This document shows positions 45,679 to 52,787 of a stretch of DNA of 52,787 bases, piece by piece. Source of the stretch: Pseudomonadota bacterium (lineage in GTDB: Bacteria > Pseudomonadota > Gammaproteobacteria > Burkholderiales > Burkholderiaceae_C); NCBI GenBank assembly GCA_030538605.1, contig JAUNTQ010000012.1:1-52787 (forward strand). The letters are read 5' to 3'. Both the position numbers and the translations under genes were made by a program. Below the pieces are notes generated by a model, which was not told the DNA's origin, made no database searches, and saw only the letters and a list, made by a program, of their open reading frames with translations. Every line of letters begins with the position of its first letter. Position 1 is the first letter of the stretch.

Positions 45679-46446
45679 TCAATCCGCAGCCAGTTGCCGC
45701 TCCAGCGCGGCGTGTGCGCGCTGGCCAGCGGCGTCGTCAACCTGGGTGCGCAACACTTCGGCGGCCTGGCGAAGCTGGCTTGCCGTCAGGCCCGTGTTCA
45801 GGCTGATGCGCATGTGCGCCTGCAACTGGCTGTCTACCCCTTGCAAGCCCGCCAGCGCGCCCACGGTGGCCAGTTCGCGGTCTTGCCAGTTGAGGTTGTC
45901 GCGCGAGAACATGGGGCCGAACAGGTGCGCTTGCAGGTATTCGTTGGCCAGCGGCGCAAAGTCGAACAACGGGCCTGTCACGGGCGCGCCGGCCAGCCGG
46001 GTCTGGTTGGCGCGGCCCACTTCGCGCATTTTTTCAGGCGCGGGCAGCGGGCCGGGCGCGCGGCCGCTGGCGTCTTGCACGCCGCGCGCTTCGCGCTCCT
46101 TGAGCACATTCATGAAGGTGCCCAGCGCGTTCAGGCTGCGCGGAAAACCGGCGTAGGCATACAGTTGCACCAGGATTTCCTTGATCTCGGCCACGGTGAG
46201 GCCGGCGTCCAGCCCTTGACCCAGCGCGGTGTGCAGGCGCGGCATGTCGCCACTGGACATGAAGGCGCCAACGGGCAGGATGGCCTGCTGGCGCGCCGTG
46301 AGGGTTTGCTGTTGTGTCATGGGGATGTTCACGGTTGCTTGGACGGGGGCGCTGGCTGCGCCCGGCGTGCCCGGCTGGGCACAGGCCGCCAGCAGGGCGG
46401 TGCTGGCAGTCAGCGCGAGCGCGAGGAGACGGTGGGAGGTGGTCAT
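45679..46446 (-). CDS. Carboxymuconolactone decarboxylase-like lipoprotein
   Basis: A 255-aa protein. The N-terminus [26 protein letters not shown] is a lipoprotein signal with lipobox LAAC. The mature part has CMD-like modules ([18 protein letters not shown]...[25 protein letters not shown] and [35 protein letters not shown]). No CxxC. Next to the cupin gene (29 bp); cupin/CMD pairs are frequent and some are fused. Anchored in the periplasm. Confidence 0.88.
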   Translation of the reverse strand: MTTSHRLLALALTASTALLAACAQPGTPGAASAPVQATVNIPMTQQQTLTARQQAILPVGAFMSSGDMPRLHTALGQGLDAGLTVAEIKEILVQLYAYAGFPRSLNALGTFMNVLKEREARGVQDASGRAPGPLPAPEKMREVGRANQTRLAGAPVTGPLFDFAPLANEYLQAHLFGPMFSRDNLNWQDRELATVGALAGLQGVDSQLQAHMRISLNTGLTASQLRQAAEVLRTQVDDAAGQRAHAALERQLAAD

Positions 46447-46475
46447 GGCAAGGTTGCTGTCTTTGGGGGCGGCGC

Positions 46476-46961
46476 TCATTTGCCGTCGTACTGCGCGTCG
46501 CTCACCTTTTCCATCCAGGTGACGTTGCGGTTCTGCTCGTCGCTGCCGGTGATGACCAGGTGCGTCATGGGCGTGGACGGTGCCGCGCCGTGCCAGTGCT
46601 TGACGCCCGGCGGGCACCACACCACGTCGCCGGGTTTGATGTCTTGCACGGGCTTGCCCCATTCCTGCGTGCGGCCCGCGCCGTGCGTCACGATGATGTG
46701 CTGGCCTTTGGGGTGCGTGTGCCAGGCCGAGCGCGCGCCGGGCTGAAAGGTGACGTAGGCCGCCGAAGCGTTGATGTGCGCGTTGACCGGGGCCAGCGGC
46801 TCGACCAGCACGGCACCCGTGAAATATTGCTCGGACCCAGGCACCGCTTTTTGTGTGCCAGCGCGGGTGAGGGACTGGGCGGGTTCGGCAGCGGATTGCG
46901 CGAAAGCGGGCGCAGCGGGCACCAGCGCCAGGGCGGTAAGGGCAGCAATGAGCTCCTTCAT
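46476..46961 (-). CDS. Exported cupin, manganese hydroxynitrile-lyase-like
   Basis: A 161-aa protein with a signal peptide ([21 protein letters not shown]) and one cupin barrel. [35 protein letters not shown] and [19 protein letters not shown] closely follow the bacterial (R)-mandelonitrile lyase/GtHNL cupins. The metal ligands His, His and Gln (HTHPKGQ) and the later His (KHWHGA) are all present. The physiological substrate of this family is unknown. First gene of the operon, with dyad O1 about 105 bp upstream. Confidence 0.92.
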   Translation of the reverse strand: MKELIAALTALALVPAAPAFAQSAAEPAQSLTRAGTQKAVPGSEQYFTGAVLVEPLAPVNAHINASAAYVTFQPGARSAWHTHPKGQHIIVTHGAGRTQEWGKPVQDIKPGDVVWCPPGVKHWHGAAPSTPMTHLVITGSDEQNRNVTWMEKVSDAQYDGK

Positions 46962-47066
46962 GGAATCGTCCTCCTGGGGTCAGCAAGTGAGGGGAATGCG
47001 AAGGCACTGGCAAGGCAGTGCTTTTCGACATTGGACGGGCCCATGGTAGGAAAACAGCCGTCTTGG

Positions 47067-47095
47067 ATAAAGCCATCTGAATCGAATGGCTTTAT
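47067..47095. promoter_or_regulatory. Operator-like dyad O1
   Basis: Perfect 10-bp inverted repeat ATAAAGCCAT / ATGGCTTTAT with a 9-bp spacer, between the LysR(3) stop and the cupin start. Read leftward: AAGCCATTCGA, TTCA, GATGGCTTT. The T-N11-A-like core fits LysR boxes. Confidence 0.72.
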
Positions 47096-47152
47096 GCGTC
47101 AGATCGATCAATCAAGCCGGCGCGTGCCGTGTCCTGCACATCTGGCGGCGTT

Positions 47153-48058
47153 TCAGCGCGGTTCGTCAGGGTGCCAGCGCAGCGCGTCGATCACCACGCG
47201 CAGCGCCCGCGACGATTGCCTTCGGCTGGGGTAGTAGGCGTGCAGCCCGTCGTGCGTGGGCCAGTGGCGAGGCAGCACCCAGCGCAGGTGCCCGGCCTCG
47301 ACGTGGGGGCGCGCCAGGTCTTCGGGCAGGTGCGCCAGGCCGTAACCGGCCAGCGCGGCGTCGAGCTTGTGGTAGGTGTTGCTGAACACCCACTGGCCTT
47401 CGACGCGCAGTTGAATCTCCTTGTCGCCGTCCATCAGTGTCCAGGGCAATACCGCGTCGTGCGTGCCGGTGCGCAGGTTGATGCAGTTGTGGCCGGGCAG
47501 TTCGGCCAGGGTTTGCGGTGCGGGGTGCGCCTTCAGATAGGCTGGCGCGCCCACCACGGCAAAGCGGTAATCGGGCGCGATGCGCACGGCGATCATGTCG
47601 CGGGCCACCTGCGCGCCGCTGCGGATGCCGATGTCCACGCGCTGCGCCACGATGTCGCCCAGCGCGTAGTCGGTGACGATTTCGATGCGCAGCCCGGGCC
47701 ACTGGTGCATCACCGGTGCCAGGCGCGGCCACAGCACGGTGTTCGTTGCGTAGTCGGTGGAGCTGATGCGCACCAGGCCGCCAGGCTGGTCGCGCAACTC
47801 GATCAGCGCGGCCAGTTCGGCCTCGATCTCGGTCAGCAGCGGCGCGATGCCCTCCAGCACGCGCTCGCCCGCCTCGGTGGGTGACACGCTGCGCGTGGTG
47901 CGCGTGAGCAGCCGCAGCCCCAGCCGCTCTTCCAGTGCGCGAATGGTGTGGCTGAGCGTGGACTGCGACACCCCGATCTGCGCCGCCGCCTTGGTGAAGC
48001 TGCGCTCGCGCGCCACCAGCACGAAAGCCAGCAAGTCCTGAATGTTCTCTCGCAGCAT
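47153..48058 (-). CDS. LysR-family regulator (3)
   Basis: A 301-aa regulator; HTH ARERSFTKAAAQIGVSQSTLSHTIRALEERLGLRLLTRTTRSVSPTEAG and a periplasmic-binding-like effector domain. It lies upstream of the cupin operon in the same direction with a 191-bp gap that holds dyad O1. Likely the activator of both dyad-bearing transcripts; effector perhaps an electrophile or aromatic compound. ATG 48058. Confidence 0.92.
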   Translation of the reverse strand: MLRENIQDLLAFVLVARERSFTKAAAQIGVSQSTLSHTIRALEERLGLRLLTRTTRSVSPTEAGERVLEGIAPLLTEIEAELAALIELRDQPGGLVRISSTDYATNTVLWPRLAPVMHQWPGLRIEIVTDYALGDIVAQRVDIGIRSGAQVARDMIAVRIAPDYRFAVVGAPAYLKAHPAPQTLAELPGHNCINLRTGTHDAVLPWTLMDGDKEIQLRVEGQWVFSNTYHKLDAALAGYGLAHLPEDLARPHVEAGHLRWVLPRHWPTHDGLHAYYPSRRQSSRALRVVIDALRWHPDEPR

Positions 48059-48140
48059 GGGCCGTGGGCACTCCAGCGGTCGGGGAATGCGGGCATTGTG
48101 CCAGCGGCGAGCCAGTCAACTCGTGCGCAAGGGTTGGATG

Positions 48141-48195
48141 AAAAATAAGCCTCCAGCCCTTTGTTTACGAGCGCTGGCAGATATTTATTTAATAG
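48141..48195. repeat. Dispersed repeat, copy 4
   Basis: Read leftward: AATGCTATTAAATAAATATC, TGCCAGCGCTCGTAAACAAAG and GGCTGGAGGC. Same family as 39594 and 52255. It overlaps the final codons of the alpha/beta hydrolase gene, supplying its stop region. Confidence 0.6.
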
Positions 48196-49306
48196 CATTC
48201 AGGCGCGCGGGCCGCGTCGGATCGGCGATCCAGCGAAGGATGGCGTCGGCGATGTGCAAGTGGTTGCGGTCGTGCATCAGCATGTGGCTGTTGCCGCGCA
48301 CGCCGGCGTCAGGCGTGTGCAGCATCTGCACTTGCCCACCAGCGGCCTTCACGCGGCGCACGTAGGTCTGGCAATCGTCGAAGCGGTCTTGCCAGGTGAT
48401 TTGCGTGAAGCCCGTGGGCGCGGGCAGGTGGTCGCCAAACAGGATGAGCGTGGGAATGCGCGACAGCCGTGCGATCTGCTCGTCGCTGTACCTGCTGCCA
48501 TTGCAGGTGCCCGGCTCCACACTGACGATGGCGCGGACGCTGGTGGGGTCGATCAGCGCCGCCTCCATTGGAAAATGCCCCGACTGCGAGTGGCCAAGCA
48601 GCACGGCACCTTTCAAGTCTGCCGCCAGCATGGCCAGTGCGCGCAGCGTGGGGTTGGGCTGCGAAACCGTGGCCGTCATGTCGGGGATGGCCTGCTTGGC
48701 CAATTCGCCAATGGCGGCGACGGGAAACTGCGTGTCGGCAAATGCCTCGCCCGGCCTGGGGCCGAAGCGGAAGTTGGTCCACACGCCCGCCTCGTCGCCA
48801 AAGCGCCAGGGGCGTGGCAGGCTGTCCGCTGGCTGCTCGCCGCTGGCCACGCGGTTGTAGCTGGCCTGGTTGAAGCCCGAGCGCGCGCGGCCCACCTGAT
48901 CGACCACGTAGGCCGGGTGCTGTCGGCGCACGAAATACTCGAACCAGCCCATGCGGCCATCGGGCGTGGTGTCATAGCTCTTGCCGCTCAGGCCGGCACC
49001 GTGAACCATGACGACGGGGGCTTTCAGCGTGCCGGTGGGCACCATGTACTCGACGTACATCTGGTTCACGGTGATGTGCTCGGTCGGCAGGCCGCGCTGG
49101 AGCACTTCGTTGCCCAGTTCGTCGCGGCTTTGCCGAACCGATTCACCGCCCACGTAGAAGCTGCCACGCGACTTGAGCGTGAGCGGCGTATCGGGCACGT
49201 GCAGCGCGTGCAGGTTTTGCGCGATGGTGCCGGGCGCTGCGGCCAGCGCGGCTGCCAAGGCAAGCGCTGCCGTGGCGGGGCGTATCGAGGGGCAGAGAAG
49301 ACGCAT
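48185..49306 (-). CDS. Exported alpha/beta hydrolase
   Basis: A 373-aa protein with a signal peptide (LCPSIRPATAALALAAALAAAPGTIAQ). Oxyanion region VVMVHGAGLSGKSYD, nucleophile elbow LLGHSQSGHFP (Ser), acid candidate in LILFGDHLPAP and late His in GNSHMLMHDRN. A periplasmic esterase or lactonase-like enzyme is likely. It lies between LysR(3) and the second molybdoenzyme; all run leftward. The C-terminal residues are partly encoded in a repeat. Confidence 0.88.
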   Translation of the reverse strand: MRLLCPSIRPATAALALAAALAAAPGTIAQNLHALHVPDTPLTLKSRGSFYVGGESVRQSRDELGNEVLQRGLPTEHITVNQMYVEYMVPTGTLKAPVVMVHGAGLSGKSYDTTPDGRMGWFEYFVRRQHPAYVVDQVGRARSGFNQASYNRVASGEQPADSLPRPWRFGDEAGVWTNFRFGPRPGEAFADTQFPVAAIGELAKQAIPDMTATVSQPNPTLRALAMLAADLKGAVLLGHSQSGHFPMEAALIDPTSVRAIVSVEPGTCNGSRYSDEQIARLSRIPTLILFGDHLPAPTGFTQITWQDRFDDCQTYVRRVKAAGGQVQMLHTPDAGVRGNSHMLMHDRNHLHIADAILRWIADPTRPARLNAIK

Positions 49307-49322
49307 GGCGAAATTCCTTCAG

Positions 49323-49403
49323 GACTTACGCAATTCAGCCAGATTTGACCTGCCCGGCACCTTGGAAATGCCTGTAGGAAAGTCCCTTTTTGCGTAAGTC
49401 GTG
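49323..49403. repeat. About 80-bp MITE-like element, copy 2
   Basis: Perfect 11-bp terminal inverted repeats GACTTACGCAA (49323-49333) and TTGCGTAAGTC (49390-49400) with CCCGGCACCTTGGAAATGCC inside. It aligns with 39508-39588. Too short to encode protein; sits between the hydrolase and molybdenum-subunit genes. Confidence 0.75.
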
Positions 49404-49441
49404 TTCTTGACGGTCGGTTTCAGGCAAGGGCGGCGGCGGCG

Positions 49442-51679
49442 TCAGGCGTTGCGTGCCGGGGTGAAGCTGCGCGACAGCGGCAGCGCGCGCACGCGCTGGC
49501 CGGTGAGCGCGGCCAGCGCATTGACCACGGCTGGCGGCACGCCGGGCAGACCGGGCTCACCCACGCCGCCCATCGGCGCGCCGCTTTCGACGATGCGCAC
49601 GTGCACGCGCGGCATGAGCGCGCGCGTGAGGACGGGGTAGGCACCGAAGTTGCGCGCGGTGGGAACGCCCGCTTCGTATTCATACGCCTCCACCAGCGTC
49701 TCGGACAGGCCCAGCGCCACCGCGCCTTGCACCTGCGCCTCGATGATGGCCGGGTTGACGATGCGGCCCGGGTCGATGGCGACCCACACGTCGTGCACCC
49801 GCACCTGCTCGCCTTGCAGCGAGACCTCGGCAATCGTCGCCACCTCGCTGCCGAAGGGCGAGGCCATCGCCACGCCGCGCGCGCGGCGGCTGCCATCGGG
49901 TGCGCTGAACGGCCCGCGCTTCCAGCCGCCCGACAGCTCGCCCACGGCAGTCAGCAGCGTGTGCAGGCGCGGCTCGTCCTTCAGCAGCCGCAGGCGCAGC
50001 TCATACGGGTCGTGCTGGCCGGCGGCGGCCATTTCGTCGAAGAAGCATTCGTAGAAGAAGTCGTTCAGCGAATGCCCGACCGAGCGCCAGTAGCCGAGGC
50101 GCACCGGGTGCGGCACGCGCACTTCGGCCACGCGGCGGTTGGCGATGGCGTAGCGCTTGCCGGTGATGCCCTCAACGGCGGAGGCGTCCGCGCCCGGCTT
50201 GGCACCGTACAGGCGGCCCGTGGTGCCCGCGCCGACGGCCTCGGCCTGCAAGGCGACGGGCAGGCCTTGCGCGTCCAGGCCCGCCTTGAAGCGCGCCACG
50301 CCCAGCGGGCGCAGAAAGTCGCGCAAGAACTCTTCCTCGCGGCTCCAGATCACCTTCACGGGCTTGCCCACGGCCTTGGCCAGTGCGATGGCCTGCGGAT
50401 ACGGGTTGCCCGTGTCGTACAGGAAATGGCGGCCAAAAAAACCACCCAGCGGCGGCGAGTGCAGCGTGATCTTGTCCAGCGGCAGGCCGGTGAGCTTGGC
50501 GATGTCGGCGTGAAACATGTCCTGCGCCTGGTTGGGCATCCACAGCTCCAGTGAGCCATCGGCGTTGAAGCGCGCCAGCGTGGCGGGCGGCTCCATCTGG
50601 GCGTGGGCCAGAAAGGGCGCATCGTACGTGGCCTCGATGGTGCGCGCGGCACTTTTCAGCGCGCCAGCCACGTCGCCATGCGTCTCGGCCACGGCACCGG
50701 GGCCGGGGGCGGCGATCAGTTGCTGGCGCAGCCTGGCGCTTGAAAAATCGGCTGGCATGGCATAGGGCGTGCCCGCCGCTGGCTCGCGCCAGGTCACGCG
50801 CAGCGCTTCGACCGCTCGGCGCGCGCGCCACCAGCGGTCGGCCACCACGGCCACGGCACCGGGCAGGCGGTGGATGGAATGCACGCCGGGCATGGCCTTG
50901 ACCTCGGCCTCGTTGGCCATCTCGCCCGGCTCGCCACCCTGGCGCGGCGCGTGCTGCACGGCGGCCAGCAGCATGCCCGGCACGCTCAGGTCGATGGTGT
51001 ATTTCAACTGGCCGGTGGATTTGTCGTGCGCGTCCAGCCGGGGCACGGGTTTGCCGATGTAGCGGAATTGCCTGGCGTCGCGCAGCGGCGCTTCGGCGGG
51101 CACGGGCAGGCGCGCGGCGGCTTCGGCCAGTTCGCCATAACCAATGCTGCGGCCACTGGCGGTGTGGCGCACCTGACCATCGGCAGTGCTCAGGCTGCTG
51201 ACGGGCACGCTCCAGCGCGCGGCGGCGGCCTGCATCAGCATCAGGCGGGCGCTGGCACCCAGGCGACGCATGGTGTCGTAGCTGCTGCGCACCGAGTTGC
51301 TGCCGCCGGTCACGCGGCCCATGCCGGACACGATGGCGTAGTCCGGCCCAGGCGGCGCGCATTCGACGACGAAGCGCGCGGGTGCCACGCCCAGCTCCTC
51401 GCCCACCATCTGGGCCATCGCGGTGTCCACGCCCTGGCCGCCCTCGATGAAGGGGCTGCGCAGGTGCACGCGGCCATCGGGCTGAATGGTCAGGAAAGCC
51501 GGCACGCGCGTGCCGGGCTTGACGGCACCCGCCGCCGCCTGCGCGTGCGTGACGCCGGGGGGCACGGCCACGCCCAGCGCCAGCGCGCCAGCAGCCATGC
51601 CCATGAAGCCGCGGCGCGAGAGGTTGAGCACCTGGCCGGGCGCGGCGTCGGCAGACGGGGGCAGATCAAAGGGGTTCAT
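49442..51679 (-). CDS. Molybdopterin subunit, isoquinoline-1-oxidoreductase-like (second)
   Basis: A 745-aa paralogue of the protein at 23022-25169. Tat signal LSRRGFMGMAAGALALGVAVPP; family motifs FIEGGQGVDTAMAQMVGEELGV, HSPPLGGFFGRHFLYDTG, HPVRLGYWRSVGHSLNDFFYE, and catalytic-Glu MGGVGEPGLPGVPPAVVN. Acts with the following [2Fe-2S] subunit, presumably in the periplasm. No cytochrome subunit seen. Substrate unknown; an aldehyde or N-heterocycle is typical. Confidence 0.92.
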   Translation of the reverse strand: MNPFDLPPSADAAPGQVLNLSRRGFMGMAAGALALGVAVPPGVTHAQAAAGAVKPGTRVPAFLTIQPDGRVHLRSPFIEGGQGVDTAMAQMVGEELGVAPARFVVECAPPGPDYAIVSGMGRVTGGSNSVRSSYDTMRRLGASARLMLMQAAAARWSVPVSSLSTADGQVRHTASGRSIGYGELAEAAARLPVPAEAPLRDARQFRYIGKPVPRLDAHDKSTGQLKYTIDLSVPGMLLAAVQHAPRQGGEPGEMANEAEVKAMPGVHSIHRLPGAVAVVADRWWRARRAVEALRVTWREPAAGTPYAMPADFSSARLRQQLIAAPGPGAVAETHGDVAGALKSAARTIEATYDAPFLAHAQMEPPATLARFNADGSLELWMPNQAQDMFHADIAKLTGLPLDKITLHSPPLGGFFGRHFLYDTGNPYPQAIALAKAVGKPVKVIWSREEEFLRDFLRPLGVARFKAGLDAQGLPVALQAEAVGAGTTGRLYGAKPGADASAVEGITGKRYAIANRRVAEVRVPHPVRLGYWRSVGHSLNDFFYECFFDEMAAAGQHDPYELRLRLLKDEPRLHTLLTAVGELSGGWKRGPFSAPDGSRRARGVAMASPFGSEVATIAEVSLQGEQVRVHDVWVAIDPGRIVNPAIIEAQVQGAVALGLSETLVEAYEYEAGVPTARNFGAYPVLTRALMPRVHVRIVESGAPMGGVGEPGLPGVPPAVVNALAALTGQRVRALPLSRSFTPARNA

Positions 51680-51694
51680 GGCATGCGCTCCTCG

Positions 51695-52141
51695 TCAGGC
51701 AGCCGCTGCCTGCCGGATGGCGGCGGACGCGGCGTTGTAGGTGCCGCAGCGGCACAGGTTGGTCATGGCGTCGCTGATCTGCTGTTCGGTAGGCTGGGGG
51801 TGCGCCTTCAGCAGCGCGGTGGCCGCCATCACCTGGCCCGACTGGCAGTAGCCGCATTGCGGCACCTGCTGTGCCACCCAGGCAGCGACCACGCGCTTGC
51901 CCACCGGGTCGGCCTCCACGGCCTCGATGGTGGTGATGGGCTGGCCGACCACGGCCGAGGCGGGCATGACGCACGAGCGCATCGGCTCGCCCGCCACCAT
52001 CACGGTGCAGGCACCGCACTGGGCTACGCCGCAGCCGTACTTGGTGCCGGTCATGCCCAGTTCTTCGCGCAGCACCCACAAGAGCGGGGTGTCGGCATCG
52101 GCATTGACCTCGCGGGTCTGGCCGTTGATGTTGAGTTGCAT
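51695..52141 (-). CDS. (2Fe-2S) subunit of the second molybdoenzyme
   Basis: A 148-aa electron-transfer subunit: [49 protein letters not shown] (plant-type [2Fe-2S]) and [21 protein letters not shown] (second cluster). 15 bp before the large subunit; no signal peptide of its own, so it would be carried out with the Tat-tagged large subunit. Promoter region is 52142-52254, with no other gene visible. Confidence 0.93.
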   Translation of the reverse strand: MQLNINGQTREVNADADTPLLWVLREELGMTGTKYGCGVAQCGACTVMVAGEPMRSCVMPASAVVGQPITTIEAVEADPVGKRVVAAWVAQQVPQCGYCQSGQVMAATALLKAHPQPTEQQISDAMTNLCRCGTYNAASAAIRQAAAA

Positions 52142-52254
52142 GGCAAGGCTCCTGTGGGAAATATCGGCCGCATGCTAAACCCGGCGGCGGCGGCGATCAA
52201 GCGTGCCGCAGCGCATGGGGCTATCGGCGTGGCTCATGAATGGCGGGGCGTTTT

Positions 52255-52320
52255 TTTAAATTCCAAATCGGCCTTCAGCGCTTGTTGCACAAGCGCAAGA
52301 AGCTATTAATAAAATAGCAC
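52255..52320. repeat. Dispersed repeat, copy 5
   Basis: AAATTCCAAATCGGCCTTCAG, CGCTTGTTGCACAAGCGCAAG, and AAGCTATTAATAAAATAGC. Best-preserved member here: GCGCTTG...CAAGCGC stem and AATAGCTTCTTGCG complement. Part of it is duplicated at 52526. Confidence 0.65.
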
Positions 52321-52375
52321 CCAGACTCACCCCCGCACCTGCCGCTGCAAGACGGCGGGGTAGCAGTCGCCCACG

Positions 52376-52480
52376 ATGGTGATGCGGCTGATCGAGCACT
52401 TCTTTGGCAAGCTCAAAAAGTTCAAACGCATTGCCACGGCGGGCACCATGAGCCATCGCAGGCGACGACATATAGCCAAA
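52376..52480 (+). pseudogene. IS5-type transposase C-terminal remnant, copy 1
   Basis: Frame reads VMRLIEHFFGKLKKFKRIAT, matching the conserved RxxIExFFxKLKxFRRIAT segment near the end of IS5-family transposases (DDE Glu region). A stop precedes it in frame, and the downstream sequence GTMSHRRRRHIA departs from the family. A fragment with no intact ends. Confidence 0.7.
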
Positions 52481-52608
52481 CGCACAAACAATCAGACGTC
52501 TCTTGCTCCCTCCCCCGCTGGGGGAGCGCAAGAAGCTATTAATAAAATAGCACTCAGACTCACCCCTGCGCCTGCCGCTGCAAGACGGCGGGGTAGCAGT
52601 CGCCCACG

Positions 52609-52713
52609 ATGGTGATGCGGCTGATCGAGCACTTCTTTGGCAAGCTCAAAAAGTTCAAACGCATTGCCACGGCGGGCACCATGAGCCATCGCAGGCGACG
52701 ACATATAGCCAAA
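52609..52713 (+). pseudogene. IS5-type transposase C-terminal remnant, copy 2
   Basis: Second copy of the same fragment in the tandem repeat, identical through LIEHFFGKLKKFKRIAT. The leftward frames opposite it are shadows. Confidence 0.7.
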
Positions 52714-52787
52714 CGCACAAACAATCAGACGTCTCTTGCTCCCTCCCCCGCTGGGGGAGCAACTGTGTTCAAAGTCAAGTGTTTTTC

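Larger units (their letters stand above)
52293..52758. repeat. 233-bp tandem duplication
   Basis: Two copies, 52293-52525 and 52526-52758, with period 233 and about three substitutions near their starts. Each copy holds a piece of dispersed repeat, a transposase remnant and a CTCCCTCCCCCGCTGGGGG palindrome. The near identity implies a recent event. The window ends just after copy 2, so more copies may follow. Confidence 0.88.

Noticed and set aside
52256..52704. Two leftward small proteins in the right-edge duplication
   Set aside because: They are the reverse complement of the duplicated transposase remnant and repeats; the two match each other only because the DNA is duplicated.

Overview
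The window is high-GC DNA that looks like a Comamonadaceae (betaproteobacterial, order Burkholderiales) chromosome. The indicators are purF followed by metZ, the exbBD/lpxK/trm112-like/kdsB/adk run, and several dispersed intergenic palindromes of the 'AGCTGCTTGCGC...' kind that I associate with this family. I cannot name the genus. Gene density is high, there is no intact mobile element and no CRISPR array, and five tRNA genes are present.

Left third (1-13 kb): purF, metZ and gltX (purine, methionine and Glu-tRNA synthesis), then a tRNA-Ala/Glu/Asp cluster with its own promoter and terminator, then ribD. After that comes a lower-GC R2K-type ATP-grasp gene near tRNA-Arg. An AraC regulator is divergent from two peptidase-fold genes: a PHA-granule-domain/M19 dipeptidase fusion and an M24 creatinase-like protein. 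Both have lost canonical metal ligands.

Middle (12.8-33.6 kb): a leftward acyl-CoA catabolic region holds a D-2-hydroxyacid dehydrogenase, PaaH-like and PaaG-like enzymes, a Crp-type regulator, an APH-type kinase, an acyl-CoA dehydrogenase and a GST. The APH/ACAD pair recalls the 4-hydroxyacyl-CoA route of ACAD10/11 and LvaA/LvaC. Next are lexA with two operator-like dyads, a first isoquinoline-1-oxidoreductase-like molybdoenzyme pair, and the envelope operons (exbBD; lpxK to kdsB, then adk) with a VOC protein and an SMR exporter inserted. xseA and sodB follow.

Right third (34-52.8 kb): sbcB, an ACR3/BASS transporter, and two LysR genes flanking an epimerase. A leftward block of ten genes (46961-39672) follows, with a third LysR gene upstream. 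It encodes a cupin of the manganese hydroxynitrile-lyase type, two carboxymuconolactone-decarboxylase-like proteins, a tandem ABM protein, a DJ-1/PfpI protein, a gamma-resorcylate-decarboxylase-like amidohydrolase, a DUF1330 protein, a Tat-type flavodoxin-fold quinone reductase, an SDR and a cyclophilin-like protein. Seven of the ten carry export signals. Two related dyads (47067-47095 and 45546-45579) sit before the cupin and ABM genes and are probably operators of one regulator. I infer a largely periplasmic electrophile, quinone or aromatic-acid detoxification system, and this is the best candidate for an undescribed system here. An exported alpha/beta hydrolase and a second molybdoenzyme pair follow. 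The right edge has a 233-bp tandem duplication carrying remnants of an IS5-type transposase.

The intergenic spaces are unusually rich in repeats. Five 75-76 bp near-perfect palindromes (1846, 13702, 19643, 29643, 33631) each lie just downstream of a gene and show compensatory changes between arms. At least four other repeat families are present.
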